Assembly (NCBI GenBank): GCA_963732365.1
Contig: CAVSZC010000003.1
Location: 186,001 to 250,000, forward strand
Length of the DNA: 64,000 nt
Source: SR-FBR-E99 sp963732365
GTDB taxonomy: Bacteria; Bacteroidota; Bacteroidia; Bacteroidales; VadinHA17
Direction of reading: 5' to 3'
Both the position numbers and the translations under genes were made by a program. This document shows, piece after piece, positions 26,177 through 35,870 of this stretch. How positions within the stretch are numbered: position 1 is the first letter of the stretch; each line of letters opens with the position of its first letter. The notes beneath the pieces are model-generated. The model was given only the letters and a program-made list of their open reading frames with translations. It made no database searches and was not told the DNA's origin.

Positions 26177-27559
26177 TCATAGCTCAAGACTATAAGATGA
26201 GCCCGTTATTTTCAAATTAGAGTATTTCAGATCAATGGAAATATTGTCACCCTTTATTACAAATTTCTTCTCATTTTCGATTATCCCGGGAGATTCCTTA
26301 AGCCCGGTTAAAACCAGCTTTTCTATTCGCAGGGAGTTATCGAACCAAGAAATGCAGGGTTGATTCATTATGCGCAGGGCACCGGCTTCATTGCCGGCTG
26401 AGAAGATAAGTCTGTGGTAGACACTGCCGTCATCAAGGATCTCTATTTCAAGAGGTTCAAATATTCTTATGATAAGAGGGTTTGCCGATGCATTTATCTC
26501 TACCCTGTAACCTGGCATATCGTTGAACTGTTCTGTTTCCTGCTTTTTCTTCTCCTGCCATTTTAAAAAGTCGCTGTCCGCGTTTGCCCTGATAATTTCA
26601 ATTTCATCGCTGCTGAAGCCTGTTGTACTACCCGGCAGGTAACTTGCCGATTTTTCCAGAATATCTTCTAGATAAAGGGTATCGTTTTCCTCCAGGGCCA
26701 TTTTCCAGCCGGGACTGATCTTATCAAGAATCATTGCGATCCATCTCCCTTCAACATAGCCAAGATCGCGGACACCTGCGGGAGCAATCCCGTTTGTAAT
26801 TTCCGAGGCATTGAGCGGATCCAGCCCCCTGGCTACCTTTTCGATATAGTCTGAAAGCCCTTCTGTTCGCTGGAGTTCCTTTTCGTACTGTCCGAAAACC
26901 GGATTGATCATGTTCAATCTTTGCTCCCTGTAACTTAATGCCTCTTTTACCCACCCGCTGATCTCCCCAGTGTTGCCGGAAAGAACTGCCCGCTTAAAGG
27001 CTTCCTTCTCAACCCTTCTCAGGAAAAGTGCTTCCACAGTTTCAGCGGGGTACAGAAGCAACAATCCATCGTTTTGCTGCCAGCGCGGGTGATTGACCCG
27101 CTGGAAAATATGAAACTGCTCGTGGATTATAATGCCTGCAAGGTCTCTTGCATTATATTTCTCGCCCGTACGGCGAGCATAACTGCTGAAAACACTGGTT
27201 GCAATCCATTTATCTCCCAGCCTGGTAACTGAATTGCCCCTTACTAAAGGGTACTGGTCGTTGAACTTGTAGACCCCGGGATGTTCCTTCACCTCTGTAA
27301 ACCCGTCTGGTGCCGTTTCAGAGTGGAAGAGCCAGGTATTGATGCTGTCAAATACCATTACGGGAATTTCAGAGACTTTGAAGCCAGGCCACAGCGAGCT
27401 ATCATTATTCCCATTAACCAGTGCCATTACCCTGAATACATCTTCAACAGGCTGTTTTTCTGCAGTCTGACATAACATGACTTGTTGGTTTAACACTATG
27501 ACCAGGGTCATAGCCAGCATTGAAATGCCTTTCCGGTAATAAATCCTGTTATTTACCAT
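26177..27559 (-). CDS. Secreted HExxH protein, putative zinc metallopeptidase
   Basis: 460 residues with an N-terminal hydrophobic signal (about 12-30). The strongest motif is HEQFH at 146-150 in the context LAGIIIHEQFHIFQR, with Glu residues at 173, 176 and 184 that could supply the third zinc ligand of a gluzincin. The last 120 residues are beta-rich and include repeated short strands (VYHRLIFSAG, SLRIEKLVLTGL). I do not recognise a named family. It lies 11 bases downstream of the NtrC-type response regulator gene on the same strand, so the two are probably co-transcribed. A periplasmic or secreted peptidase acting in the same response is plausible but not shown. Confidence 0.6.
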   Translation of the reverse strand: MVNNRIYYRKGISMLAMTLVIVLNQQVMLCQTAEKQPVEDVFRVMALVNGNNDSSLWPGFKVSEIPVMVFDSINTWLFHSETAPDGFTEVKEHPGVYKFNDQYPLVRGNSVTRLGDKWIATSVFSSYARRTGEKYNARDLAGIIIHEQFHIFQRVNHPRWQQNDGLLLLYPAETVEALFLRRVEKEAFKRAVLSGNTGEISGWVKEALSYREQRLNMINPVFGQYEKELQRTEGLSDYIEKVARGLDPLNASEITNGIAPAGVRDLGYVEGRWIAMILDKISPGWKMALEENDTLYLEDILEKSASYLPGSTTGFSSDEIEIIRANADSDFLKWQEKKKQETEQFNDMPGYRVEINASANPLIIRIFEPLEIEILDDGSVYHRLIFSAGNEAGALRIMNQPCISWFDNSLRIEKLVLTGLKESPGIIENEKKFVIKGDNISIDLKYSNLKITGSSYSLEL

Positions 27560-27570
27560 ATGCAGAGTTT

Positions 27571-28944
27571 CTATAAATATTTCAAGCCATAACTTTTCAT
27601 CTTGTTGTATAAGGTCTGTCTCGTTATTCCAAGCTTGCCAGCGACAACACTAATGTTATTACCATATCTCCTGAGGCTGTCAGCAATCATTTTCCTCTCC
27701 ATCTCCTCAAGCGTCATCTCGGTGTGATAAGCTCTGGACACATGGGCACTGAATACAAAATCAGATGGTTTCAGCGTGTCGGAATCACACATTATTACTG
27801 CTTTCTCAATGGCATGCTGGAGCTCCCTGACATTACCCGGCCAGCCGTGGTTTGCCAGCTTCTCAAGCGCCGTAGTGCTGATCTTCATCTTCCCTTTGCC
27901 GTATCTCTCACCGTTGACTCTCAGGAAATGATTCGCCAGAATCGGTATATCATCAACCCTGTCACGCAGGGGCGGGACCTCTATCATAATGGTATTGATC
28001 CTGTAAAGCAGATCCTCGCGGAATCTCCCCTCGCTGACCATCTGATTAAGATCACAGTTTGTGGCACTGATCAGCCTTATATCTATCGGTATCTGCCTGT
28101 TGGAGCCCACTCTGACAATATATCTGTTTTGCAGAACACTGAGCAGCTTCGCCTGAGACTGAAGCGATAAATTACCTATCTCATCCAGGAAGAGTGTACC
28201 TTTTTCAGCCAGCTCGAACTTCCCCTTCCTGTCCTCCTTTGCATCAGTAAATGCCCCCTTGACATGACCGAAGAGCTCAGATTCAAAAAGAGTCTCCGTG
28301 ATAGAGCCCATATCCACACTTACCATCAACTCTCCCGACCGTTTTGACAGCCGGTGTATCTCTCTTGCCACCAACTCTTTCCCCGTTCCGTTCTCTCCGG
28401 TAATAAGAACATTTGCCCCTGTTGCTGCGACCTTGCCAACAATGTTCATCACGTTTATCATTGTGGGTGACGCACCAAGGACAATCTTTTCACCTCCCTT
28501 GTTTATCTCACTCTTGAGAAGCTGGTTATCATGCTTAAGGTTTGATGCTTCAAGCCTTGAGGCCCTGAGCTTCCAGGCAGCGTTTAGCGTGGTAATGAGC
28601 CTGGTGTTGTCCCATGGCTTGAGGATATAATCCGCGGCCCCTTCTTTAATCGCCTTTACAGCCAGTTCAACATCGCCCGAGGCCGTCAGGATAACAACGC
28701 TTATTGTGCTGTCACAGGCAAATATTTCCCTCATCCAGTACAGTCCCTCATTACCGTTATGGACCGCTGCCCTGAAGTTCATGTCGAGTATAACAACATC
28801 AATGTCATTCTTGCCAAGCAGCCCTGGTATCCGGTTCGGGTCACCGATCGTGATGACACGCTCAAACTCATCACGCATGATCCTTTCAAGGGCTCTCAGC
28901 ACCCCTTTGTCCTCATCAACTATAAGAATGGTTCCGTTATTCAT
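27571..28944 (-). CDS. NtrC-family sigma-54-dependent response regulator
   Basis: 457 residues in three domains. A receiver domain (about 5-120) carries the phosphoacceptor Asp54 (VVILDMNF) and the paired Asp10-Glu11 near the start. An AAA+ sigma-54 activator domain (about 155-380) has Walker A GENGTGKE (183-190), Walker B LFLDEI (251-256) and the sigma-54-contact loop GAFTDA (230-235) in place of GAFTGA. A Fis-type helix-turn-helix closes the protein (NISVVAGKLGITRQTLYNKM). The phosphorylated protein should activate sigma-54 promoters. No histidine kinase is in the window. The location among MacB-type permeases and a sigma-54-like promoter at 19440 suggest that it controls the export genes. 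Confidence 0.93.
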   Translation of the reverse strand: MNNGTILIVDEDKGVLRALERIMRDEFERVITIGDPNRIPGLLGKNDIDVVILDMNFRAAVHNGNEGLYWMREIFACDSTISVVILTASGDVELAVKAIKEGAADYILKPWDNTRLITTLNAAWKLRASRLEASNLKHDNQLLKSEINKGGEKIVLGASPTMINVMNIVGKVAATGANVLITGENGTGKELVAREIHRLSKRSGELMVSVDMGSITETLFESELFGHVKGAFTDAKEDRKGKFELAEKGTLFLDEIGNLSLQSQAKLLSVLQNRYIVRVGSNRQIPIDIRLISATNCDLNQMVSEGRFREDLLYRINTIMIEVPPLRDRVDDIPILANHFLRVNGERYGKGKMKISTTALEKLANHGWPGNVRELQHAIEKAVIMCDSDTLKPSDFVFSAHVSRAYHTEMTLEEMERKMIADSLRRYGNNISVVAGKLGITRQTLYNKMKSYGLKYL

Positions 28945-28983
28945 TCCGGTTTTTTATCAAAAGACGGCAAAAAGAATCAAATG

Positions 28984-29036
28984 TGTCAAATTAATGGACA
29001 TTTTTTTTATATGAAAAAAGTGGCAGGAAGATTCAA
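28984..29036 (+). promoter_or_regulatory. Degenerate activator site and sigma-54-like element upstream of permease C
   Basis: TGTCAAATTAATGGACA at 28984-29000 resembles the palindrome at 19349 (TGTAAAATTAATTTACA) with four differences and keeps TGTC/GACA dyad ends. Twenty bases downstream, TGGCAG-N5-TTCAA at 29021-29036 has the sigma-54 -24 GG and spacing but lacks the -12 GC. This fits a decaying promoter in front of a broken permease gene. It is low-confidence inference. Confidence 0.25.
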
Positions 29037-29137
29037 TAAGCCGGTTAGCCATTTAACTCTTATGAATAAGCATCGTGCGAGATATTTAAACGTCTTTATG
29101 AGGGTATATGACAAATTGTGTCTTAATACTCTAGACT

Positions 29138-30506
29138 ATGAGAAGTAAATACTTTACCCAGTTATGGCGCAAAGCCGGAAAAAACAAAATATTTTCCCTG
29201 ATAAACATATTGGGACTGTCTGTAGGAATAGCGGTATTTGTGCTGATTACATTATGGATCCAGGATGAATTCTCATATGATAAGTATAATAAGAATATTG
29301 ACAATATCTACCGGATAGAAATAGGCGGCTCTGTATATATGGTCTCTGCGATAGGCCCCGCCTTCAAGAATGAGTTTCCAGAGATAGTAAGGTCGGTAAG
29401 GTTCGCCGGTATGGGATCAGCATTGCTGACAGAGAACGAAAAATCAATAGTGGTAAAGAATGCTATCCTGGCAGACTCTACCCTGTTTGATGTATTTACA
29501 TATGAGTTTATCTACGGTAACCCAGAGGAGGCACTTGCAACACCATTTAGCATTGTCCTCACCGAGACCACTGCAAGTGCACTTTTCGGCGACTCGGATC
29601 CGGTAGGCAGAACTATTATGATCAATAATCAATTTGAAGCTGCCGTAACGGGTGTGGTAAAGGATGTAACGAAAACACATATGCCTATCGATGCAATAGC
29701 CTCGTTTGTGACCCTGGGGAAATTGATGCCACAGCCTGATTATCTGTACTCCTTTGGCACAATGCAGTACCCTACATACTTCCTGATACGTGAAGGAGTC
29801 GACATCGACAAGCTGACCGAGAGAATGCAAACATTTACGAATGACCTATATGTTGAACACGGTGGCAGTGCCGAAGGCAACGAGAATGAGCTTGTTCCTC
29901 TTAAAGACATTTATTTCCACAATGTACATTTTCCCCTTCATCTTCACGGTAATATTAAATTTGTACGCATCTTTTTGCTGGTTTCAATCCTGACACTTGT
30001 TATAGCCTGTATCAACTTCATCAATCTTACAATTGCAAAGTCATCGGCTGTCGCCCGGATTTCCATTTAGTTACAGGTATCTCGACGAATACTATTTCGG
30101 GCAATATAAAGGGGAATCCACGCTTAGTAAAATATTGGTATACTTTGCCTTTGTTGCCATTTTGATAGCCTGTCTCGGGTTTCTCGGACTTACATCCTTC
30201 CTGGCACATGAAAAAACCAAAGAGATTGGTATACGGAAGGTCTTTGGAGCCACAAGCAGCCTGATTATTAAACAGCTGTCAGGGAATTTCCTAAAATGGG
30301 TTGTTGTGGCAATAATAACAGGGACACCACTTGCTGTCATTGTAATGAACAAGTGGCTGACAAATTTTGCCTACCATACCACGGTTTCATGGTGGCTGAT
30401 AGTTTCAGCAGCATCGATACTCCTTACCGTATCATTTGCCACGATTATTTTACATATTGTAAGAGTATCTCAAACTAATCCGGTAAATGCCCTGAAGTAT
30501 GAGTAA
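29138..30506 (+). pseudogene. MacB-type permease C with internal deletion and frameshift
   Basis: The 5' part (29138 to about 30055) encodes about 305 residues matching the first helix, first periplasmic domain and start of the first FtsX domain (LVIACINFINLTIAKSSAVAR). The 3' part (about 30060-30506), in another frame, encodes the final 145 residues from FPFSYRYLDEYY through a complete second FtsX domain (EKTKEIGIRKVFG) to the tail NPVNALKYE. Compared with intact neighbours of about 800 residues, roughly 345 central residues are missing. The junction lies near 30055-30062 and also shifts the frame, so a stop appears at 30068-30070. This is a deletion remnant. It is divergent from the response regulator gene. 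Confidence 0.85.
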
Positions 30507-30541
30507 GGCATTCAGCTATTAAATATGCTCATCAGTTTTAC

Positions 30542-32947
30542 CTAATCACTCCTGAGATTGTCAGCCGGGTTAACGGAGGTTGTCTTCACAACAATTACCG
30601 CTATCGTAATCAGCGTGAAGGCCAGTGTAACCAGAAAAGGCAAAATGAAAGACCATACTGAGACATCCATCTTTGCTTCAAAGGTCTTCAGCCACCCGGT
30701 AAGCCAGTAGTAGCATACCGGCAGGGCAATGATAAAGGAGAGTATGGTGATCCTGACAAAATCTTTTGAGAACAATAGTACTATCCCGGAAATATTTGAT
30801 CCTACCACTCTTCTCATGGTTATCTCTCTTGTTTTCTGAAGCATAAGGAATGAAGTAAGACCAAAGACCCCAAGGCAGGTCACAATCACAGAAAGCAGGG
30901 CAAAGGCGCCAAAGACGCTCCCGAGTAGTTTCTCATTGCGGTACTGCTGCTCATAATAGTCGTCAAGAAAGAAATAATCAAAGGGATTATCAGGAAAAAA
31001 CTCACTGAACTTTGCTTCGACGACCTTAAGGACCTTCTCCTCTGACGATGGAACTATCTTCATCAAAAAGAAACCCCTGACGTCGCGGCCGTGAGGCATA
31101 AACCTGAAAATATGGGGTTCAAAGGCTTCCTTTGGCGACTGCTGGCGATAGTCAGCAACCACTCCGGCGATTGTATAAATATTATCCCAGTAATTGACCT
31201 TCTGGCTGACAGCCTCCTCCGGTGAAGCGAAGCCCATCCATTTTGTTGCTTTCACATTCAGGATAAGTGACGAAGAGTCTGAGAATGAACGGTCAAAGTT
31301 TCTCCCTGCAATAATTTTTGCTTCCAAAAGATCAAGGTAATCGTAATCAATCCCTACGATCTGGTAATTTTTGCTCTGGTCAGAGCCAACCCTGAAGATC
31401 CCTCCCGCATCCCATAATATCTGACGGCCCGGCACTTCCGTGCCGACGCTGAATCTAGAAATGATCTGATTCTTAAGCAGCTCTTCCTTAAAGGTCAGGA
31501 GTCTGCTCCCGAAAGAGGCATCTCTGACTCGAGGGGCCCTGACAGCGAGAACATCGGATATTGTAATCCCTTTATCTGTTTCCTTCAGGAACCTGACCTG
31601 CCTGAAAACCAGCAAAGTACAGGTGATGAGGCATATTGCCATTGTAAGCTGAAACACAACGAGTACTTTTCTTATTATTATCCCGCTCCGAGAGTGGATG
31701 TACTTTCCCCTTAAAACCTCAGAAGTTGAGAATGAGGTTAATACAAGCACCGGATAAGTCCCTGAGAGGATAACACTGGAAACAAAGAGCAGCAAAACGG
31801 CAAGCCATATCCATCCTTCTCTCCAGATGGCATAGTCACCCGGAATTCCTGTCAGGTTGCAGAAAAGAGGCAGTAAAGATACCATCAGGATAAGTGCGAG
31901 AATAAATGCAGCAGCATTGATCATGACGGTTTCAATAAAGAACTGCCCTGTCAGTTCTCTCCTGGCAGCACCTGCGACCTTGCTTAGTCCTACCTCAGTG
32001 GCCCTGGTAAGAGACCTTGCCGTTGTGATATTAATATAATTGACCCATGCTATGATCAGGATAAAAACTGCAATTACACTAAGAAAAACCACCGTATCAT
32101 TATTTCCGTTCACCTTGATCTCCTGCATATATGAAGAGTTCAGATGAATATCAGTCAGAGGCTGTACTTTCAGATCAAGAGTGAGCTTGTAATACCGTAG
32201 AACCTCACCGAAATCGCTCTCAACAAGTGATTTCAGCTTTTCCTCAAACTCCTGTGGGCTGACAGAAGAACTGAGGATAAAATATGTGAAAAAACCTGTA
32301 TCGCCCCATGATAATTCTATATCAGGGCCATAATGAGTAAGCAGGTTTGGCCATGACAGCATTATGTCAACGTCAATATGTGAATTATGGGGCATATCGC
32401 GGAAGATGCCGGTTATCACGAAGCTCATCTCCTTGTCAACCGTTATGGTCTTTCCCATCGGGTCATCCTCTCCGAAGTATTTTTTCGCATATGACTCTGA
32501 GATAAAAGCACAGTTTGCATCACTGATACCTGTGTTCGGGTCGCCGGTGATCATTTCAAAATTAAATATCTCAAATATTTGAGATTCTGCAAAGTACATA
32601 CGCTCCTCATAGAACTTTCTGTCACCAAAAATGACTGTAGCCCTGTACCTGAACAACCTGGCAATTGTCTCAACCTCAGGATAGAGCTCTCTGATCCTTA
32701 TTGCTGCCGGAGGACAGCAGGAGGCAAACTTCACAGACTCACCCTCAGCGCTTGACCGTTCATACCTGAGCCTGTAGATCCTGTCGCTTTCATTATGAAA
32801 GGTATCATAGCTTCTTTCATACTTTACAAAAATTAAAATCAGCAGGAAAGCCGATATGCCCACCCCCAGTCCGATAATATTGATCAATGAATAGAGCCTG
32901 TTACGGAGAATATTCCTGATGGCTATCTTGAAATAGTACCTTTTCAT
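30542..32947 (-). CDS. Duplicated MacB-type ABC permease D
   Basis: 801 residues with two periplasmic core and FtsX modules. The coupling motifs are RATEVGLSKVAG in the first FtsX domain (near 310-322) and QKTREITMRRVVG in the second, where the usual Gly-Ile/Leu-Arg-Lys is altered to Thr-Met-Arg-Arg. The tail is NPADNLRSD, ending in Asp rather than the usual Glu. The N-terminal helix is at about 18-40 (LINIIGLGVGISAFLLILIF). The gene stands alone, convergent with the truncated permease C. A near-consensus sigma-54-like sequence and a partial palindrome lie upstream. The substrate and the ATPase partner are unknown. Confidence 0.9.
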   Translation of the reverse strand: MKRYYFKIAIRNILRNRLYSLINIIGLGVGISAFLLILIFVKYERSYDTFHNESDRIYRLRYERSSAEGESVKFASCCPPAAIRIRELYPEVETIARLFRYRATVIFGDRKFYEERMYFAESQIFEIFNFEMITGDPNTGISDANCAFISESYAKKYFGEDDPMGKTITVDKEMSFVITGIFRDMPHNSHIDVDIMLSWPNLLTHYGPDIELSWGDTGFFTYFILSSSVSPQEFEEKLKSLVESDFGEVLRYYKLTLDLKVQPLTDIHLNSSYMQEIKVNGNNDTVVFLSVIAVFILIIAWVNYINITTARSLTRATEVGLSKVAGAARRELTGQFFIETVMINAAAFILALILMVSLLPLFCNLTGIPGDYAIWREGWIWLAVLLLFVSSVILSGTYPVLVLTSFSTSEVLRGKYIHSRSGIIIRKVLVVFQLTMAICLITCTLLVFRQVRFLKETDKGITISDVLAVRAPRVRDASFGSRLLTFKEELLKNQIISRFSVGTEVPGRQILWDAGGIFRVGSDQSKNYQIVGIDYDYLDLLEAKIIAGRNFDRSFSDSSSLILNVKATKWMGFASPEEAVSQKVNYWDNIYTIAGVVADYRQQSPKEAFEPHIFRFMPHGRDVRGFFLMKIVPSSEEKVLKVVEAKFSEFFPDNPFDYFFLDDYYEQQYRNEKLLGSVFGAFALLSVIVTCLGVFGLTSFLMLQKTREITMRRVVGSNISGIVLLFSKDFVRITILSFIIALPVCYYWLTGWLKTFEAKMDVSVWSFILPFLVTLAFTLITIAVIVVKTTSVNPADNLRSD

Positions 32948-32995
32948 TTTTCTTAATAATTAGTTGCTTTTATGATTGCCGGGGTGATTATTTAA

Positions 32996-33044
32996 TGCAA
33001 CGTTCAGCCAAAACGGCCGTCTTTAAAATGTAAAGAATTCATAC
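32996..33044 (-). promoter_or_regulatory. Sigma-54-like element and half palindrome upstream of permease D
   Basis: On the reverse strand, TTGGCTGAACGTTGCA (32996-33011) keeps both the -24 GG and the -12 TTGCA of a sigma-54 promoter, but with 9 rather than 10 bases between GG and GC. Upstream, GTAAAGAATTCATAC (33030-33044) matches one arm of the GTAAA-N5-TTTAC palindrome and part of the other. The order (activator site, promoter, ATG at 32947) is that of a sigma-54 gene, but the spacing counts against it. Confidence 0.3.
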
Positions 33045-33082
33045 TATCGCGATTTTTTAATGAAACCTTTAAACGCAGAGTC

Positions 33083-33391
33083 ATGACAGTAAAACTTAAC
33101 CCGAATGAGGTGGTCATAAAAGCGGGTGACACAAACCAGGTAGTTGGCAACGATACCATCGAAGGCAAACTCATCGTTACCAACCAGCGTATATACTTCA
33201 AGACGCTGAAAGAGGAGGCCGAGAGATTCAATCTTGAGATCTTGTTTGATAACATTCTGGAAATCATATACTTCAACAGAGGACTATTCTCTGTCAAGGG
33301 TTTAAACGTCATCACCAGGGATGGCCGGTGTCTCAGCTTTCCCCTCAAGAAACGTGACGAATTCGGGCAGCTCATCAACAGTATGTATTAG
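33083..33391 (+). CDS. Small GRAM/PH-like domain protein
   Basis: 102 residues, cytoplasmic, mostly beta-strand. The pattern LNPNEVVIKAGDTNQVVGNDTIEGKLIVTNQRIYF followed by a LFDNILEIIYFNRG strand pair is typical of bacterial GRAM/PH-fold proteins, which bind lipids or act as small interaction domains. There is no catalytic motif. The ATG at 33083 is preceded by a stretch of about 135 bases shared with the divergent permease D promoter. No partner is obvious; it is simply one of the small genes among the permeases. Confidence 0.7.
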   Translation: MTVKLNPNEVVIKAGDTNQVVGNDTIEGKLIVTNQRIYFKTLKEEAERFNLEILFDNILEIIYFNRGLFSVKGLNVITRDGRCLSFPLKKRDEFGQLINSMY

Positions 33392-33403
33392 TTGGTCTGA
33401 GGG

Positions 33404-33431
33404 TCTGTTGTCTGTTGTCTGTTGTCTGTTA
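33404..33431. repeat. Heptanucleotide tandem repeat TCTGTTG
   Basis: Three exact copies of TCTGTTG (33404-33410, 33411-33417, 33418-33424) and a fourth with one change (33425-33431), followed by short CGCAAAT-type repeats up to about 33470. It lies between the GRAM protein and the end of permease E and may vary in copy number. Confidence 0.8.
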
Positions 33432-33480
33432 TATCTGTTAAATCATAAATCGCAAGTCGCAAATCGCAAATCCTCTGCCC

Positions 33481-35856
33481 CTACTCATACCTGAGTGACT
33501 CAACCGGATTCTTCATCGCAGCCCTGCCCACTTTAAATATGATTGTGAGTGCTGTTGCCGATATCATAATGAGCGCCGCCAGTATCATGACACCTGCCTT
33601 TATCTCAATGAAATAATCCCAAATACTGTCAAGCAGCATATTTGACATATAATAGCCTCCTATACTCCCCAAAAATGAGGCAATGGCAAGTATTATAAGG
33701 AACTTTTTGCTGAGCAGGTACATAATCGCGGGGACCGGTGCACCCTGTATCTTTCTTATGCCCACCTCCTTAGTGCGCCTGATGACATCAAGCGAAACAA
33801 GGTTATACATCCCGATCAGTGAGAGGAGTGTCGCTGTAATAGCCAGGAAGAGGTTAATTTTCGTTATGCTGCCGTTTATATCCTTTTCCTCCTGCATTAT
33901 GTCTTCCTGAAGTATCCCTCTGAAGATATAATTTGTACCCATTTTCTTCCATTCAGCGCTGACATATTCAAGAACCGCAGCCAGCTCCTCCGGCTCAGCC
34001 CTGATGACAATATTCCAGTACTGATCGTTCTGAGCAATCCTCAGCATCGCCGGGTCAATGACCTCCCACAGTCCACTGGTGTAAAAATCTTCCACCACAC
34101 CTATCACTGTCAGGTTTGTGGTATCATAAAGGGTGATGGTCTGGCCAACCGGCTCCTTCCAGCCGAAGTCTTTGACAAACTTCTGGTTGACAATAATTGA
34201 CCCATTAGTCCGGTCAGCTGCACTTCTCGATTCGTCAAACAGGCGGCCTTCAATAAGTCGTAGCCCCATTGCTGATGCATATTCGGGTCCGATTTCCATC
34301 ACATCCACCTCAAGCTGTGTCTGCTGATACTTAACCGGCCTCCTGTAGCTCCCCCACCCTATATGGTTTTGTGTCCCTTCAGCGGAAATTATCTTCGGAT
34401 TATTGAGTATCGTGTTCCGGAATGAGGTGAATAATTCGGGTACAACAGGAACAGCAATAAGCTTGTCCTTGTCATACCCGAGGTCCAGTGTCTCCTGGTA
34501 CCTTGCATTTTTTGCAAACACAATGCCCATTACAAGTGCCATTACAGAGATCGAAAACTGCAGCGTAAGGAGGATGCCGGAAAGCTTGCCTGATCTTTTA
34601 AAGGTGCCGGATCCCTTCAGTACTTTTACCGGGCTGAAGGCACTTACATGCATTGCAGGATAAACCCCGGCAACGAAACCGGTCAGCAAGACAAGAAGAA
34701 TAAGGAAGATCCAGAAGACAGGGTACTCAGTCAGGGTCAGGTCAATAGACATGTAGGCCCAAAGGCTGCTGTATGCAGGCACAAGGAACCTGGCAAAGGC
34801 AACTCCCACCAACAATGCAAGAAAACAAATTATAAGCGTTTCTATCATGAACTGTGTGACCAGCTGCCTTCGCAATCCCCCGAATGTTTTCCTTAATCCA
34901 ATCTCCTTCATCCTTTTACTGAATGTGGCAATAGAGGTGTTTGCAAAATTGAAGCAGGCAATCAGAAGTATAAACAGTGCCATTATCGGTGGAGCAATCA
35001 GTGCCGCAGGATGCAATGACGGAAACAGTGCTGAAGACCATATCTCCCTGGTGTTTTCTCCTACATCACTGAGGGGTACAAGGTTAAACCTGTTAATCCT
35101 GAAATCCTCCCGGGCCTTGTTCTGCACCGGCAGATAGCTTTTTAATGAAGCTGTAATGGATGATATGACAGACCTGTCAGGCACCTGGATAAAGAGGGCA
35201 TGTAACAATAACTTCCAGTCAGTGTCATTTCGCTCCCACATGTGGATAAAATTATCAAAGTGCGACATTATGTCTATCCTGAAGCTTGAATTCTCCGGCA
35301 AGTCCTCGAAAACAGCAGCTACCGTATATGTAAACTCCTTGTTCGCCTCATTCATCAGGGAGAGTGTCTTACCGACGGGGTGTTCCTCGCCGTAAAGGGT
35401 CTTTGCCATGCTCCGGCTGATCAAAACGCTTCCGTGATCATCAATTGCCCTGGTGCTTCCGATCACTTCAGGGAATGTAAAAATCTCCAGAAACTCAGGG
35501 TCAACGAACGCAATATCTGCAGAATAAATATCAATCCCCACCTTGACATTTGATCCAGCTCTCATCAACCTTGCAGACTTTTCCACTCCGGGAATATCCG
35601 TCCCGGTAACAAGGCCCAGGGTGGCAGGAATGACACCGTACTCCTGCTCCCTCCCTTCCATGTCCCTGAAGCAAGTGACCCGGTAGATCTCATTGAAATT
35701 CTTATGAGTCCTGTCAAACTCATAATTGAACATGTGATTGAAAAATGCAACTATACAGACTGACAGTGCGATACCAAGGCCTGCGATGTTAATCAGGGTG
35801 AACAGACGGTTCTTGAGCAGGTTTCTGAACGTGACGGTCAGATAGTTCCTAAACAT
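33481..35856 (-). CDS. Duplicated MacB-type ABC permease E
   Basis: 791 residues with the duplicated MacB core and FtsX layout. The coupling motifs are KRMKEIGLRKTFGG and RRTKEVGIRKIQG; the tail is NPVESLRYE. The first periplasmic domain contains a family-typical segment DPEFLEIFTFPEVIG. The start codon is 14 bases after the stop of permease F, so E and F form a two-permease operon. Heterodimeric FtsX pairs are known for LolCE-type transporters. Here, however, each protein is already a tandem duplication, so the pair may work separately. No ATPase is linked. Confidence 0.9.
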   Translation of the reverse strand: MFRNYLTVTFRNLLKNRLFTLINIAGLGIALSVCIVAFFNHMFNYEFDRTHKNFNEIYRVTCFRDMEGREQEYGVIPATLGLVTGTDIPGVEKSARLMRAGSNVKVGIDIYSADIAFVDPEFLEIFTFPEVIGSTRAIDDHGSVLISRSMAKTLYGEEHPVGKTLSLMNEANKEFTYTVAAVFEDLPENSSFRIDIMSHFDNFIHMWERNDTDWKLLLHALFIQVPDRSVISSITASLKSYLPVQNKAREDFRINRFNLVPLSDVGENTREIWSSALFPSLHPAALIAPPIMALFILLIACFNFANTSIATFSKRMKEIGLRKTFGGLRRQLVTQFMIETLIICFLALLVGVAFARFLVPAYSSLWAYMSIDLTLTEYPVFWIFLILLVLLTGFVAGVYPAMHVSAFSPVKVLKGSGTFKRSGKLSGILLTLQFSISVMALVMGIVFAKNARYQETLDLGYDKDKLIAVPVVPELFTSFRNTILNNPKIISAEGTQNHIGWGSYRRPVKYQQTQLEVDVMEIGPEYASAMGLRLIEGRLFDESRSAADRTNGSIIVNQKFVKDFGWKEPVGQTITLYDTTNLTVIGVVEDFYTSGLWEVIDPAMLRIAQNDQYWNIVIRAEPEELAAVLEYVSAEWKKMGTNYIFRGILQEDIMQEEKDINGSITKINLFLAITATLLSLIGMYNLVSLDVIRRTKEVGIRKIQGAPVPAIMYLLSKKFLIILAIASFLGSIGGYYMSNMLLDSIWDYFIEIKAGVMILAALIMISATALTIIFKVGRAAMKNPVESLRYE

Positions 35857-35870
35857 ATCTCCGGGCAGAT

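Noticed and set aside
33404..33431. Phase-variable promoter for permease E or the GRAM gene
   Set aside because: The repeat lies after the GRAM gene and after the stop of permease E (convergent ends), so it is not in a promoter position.
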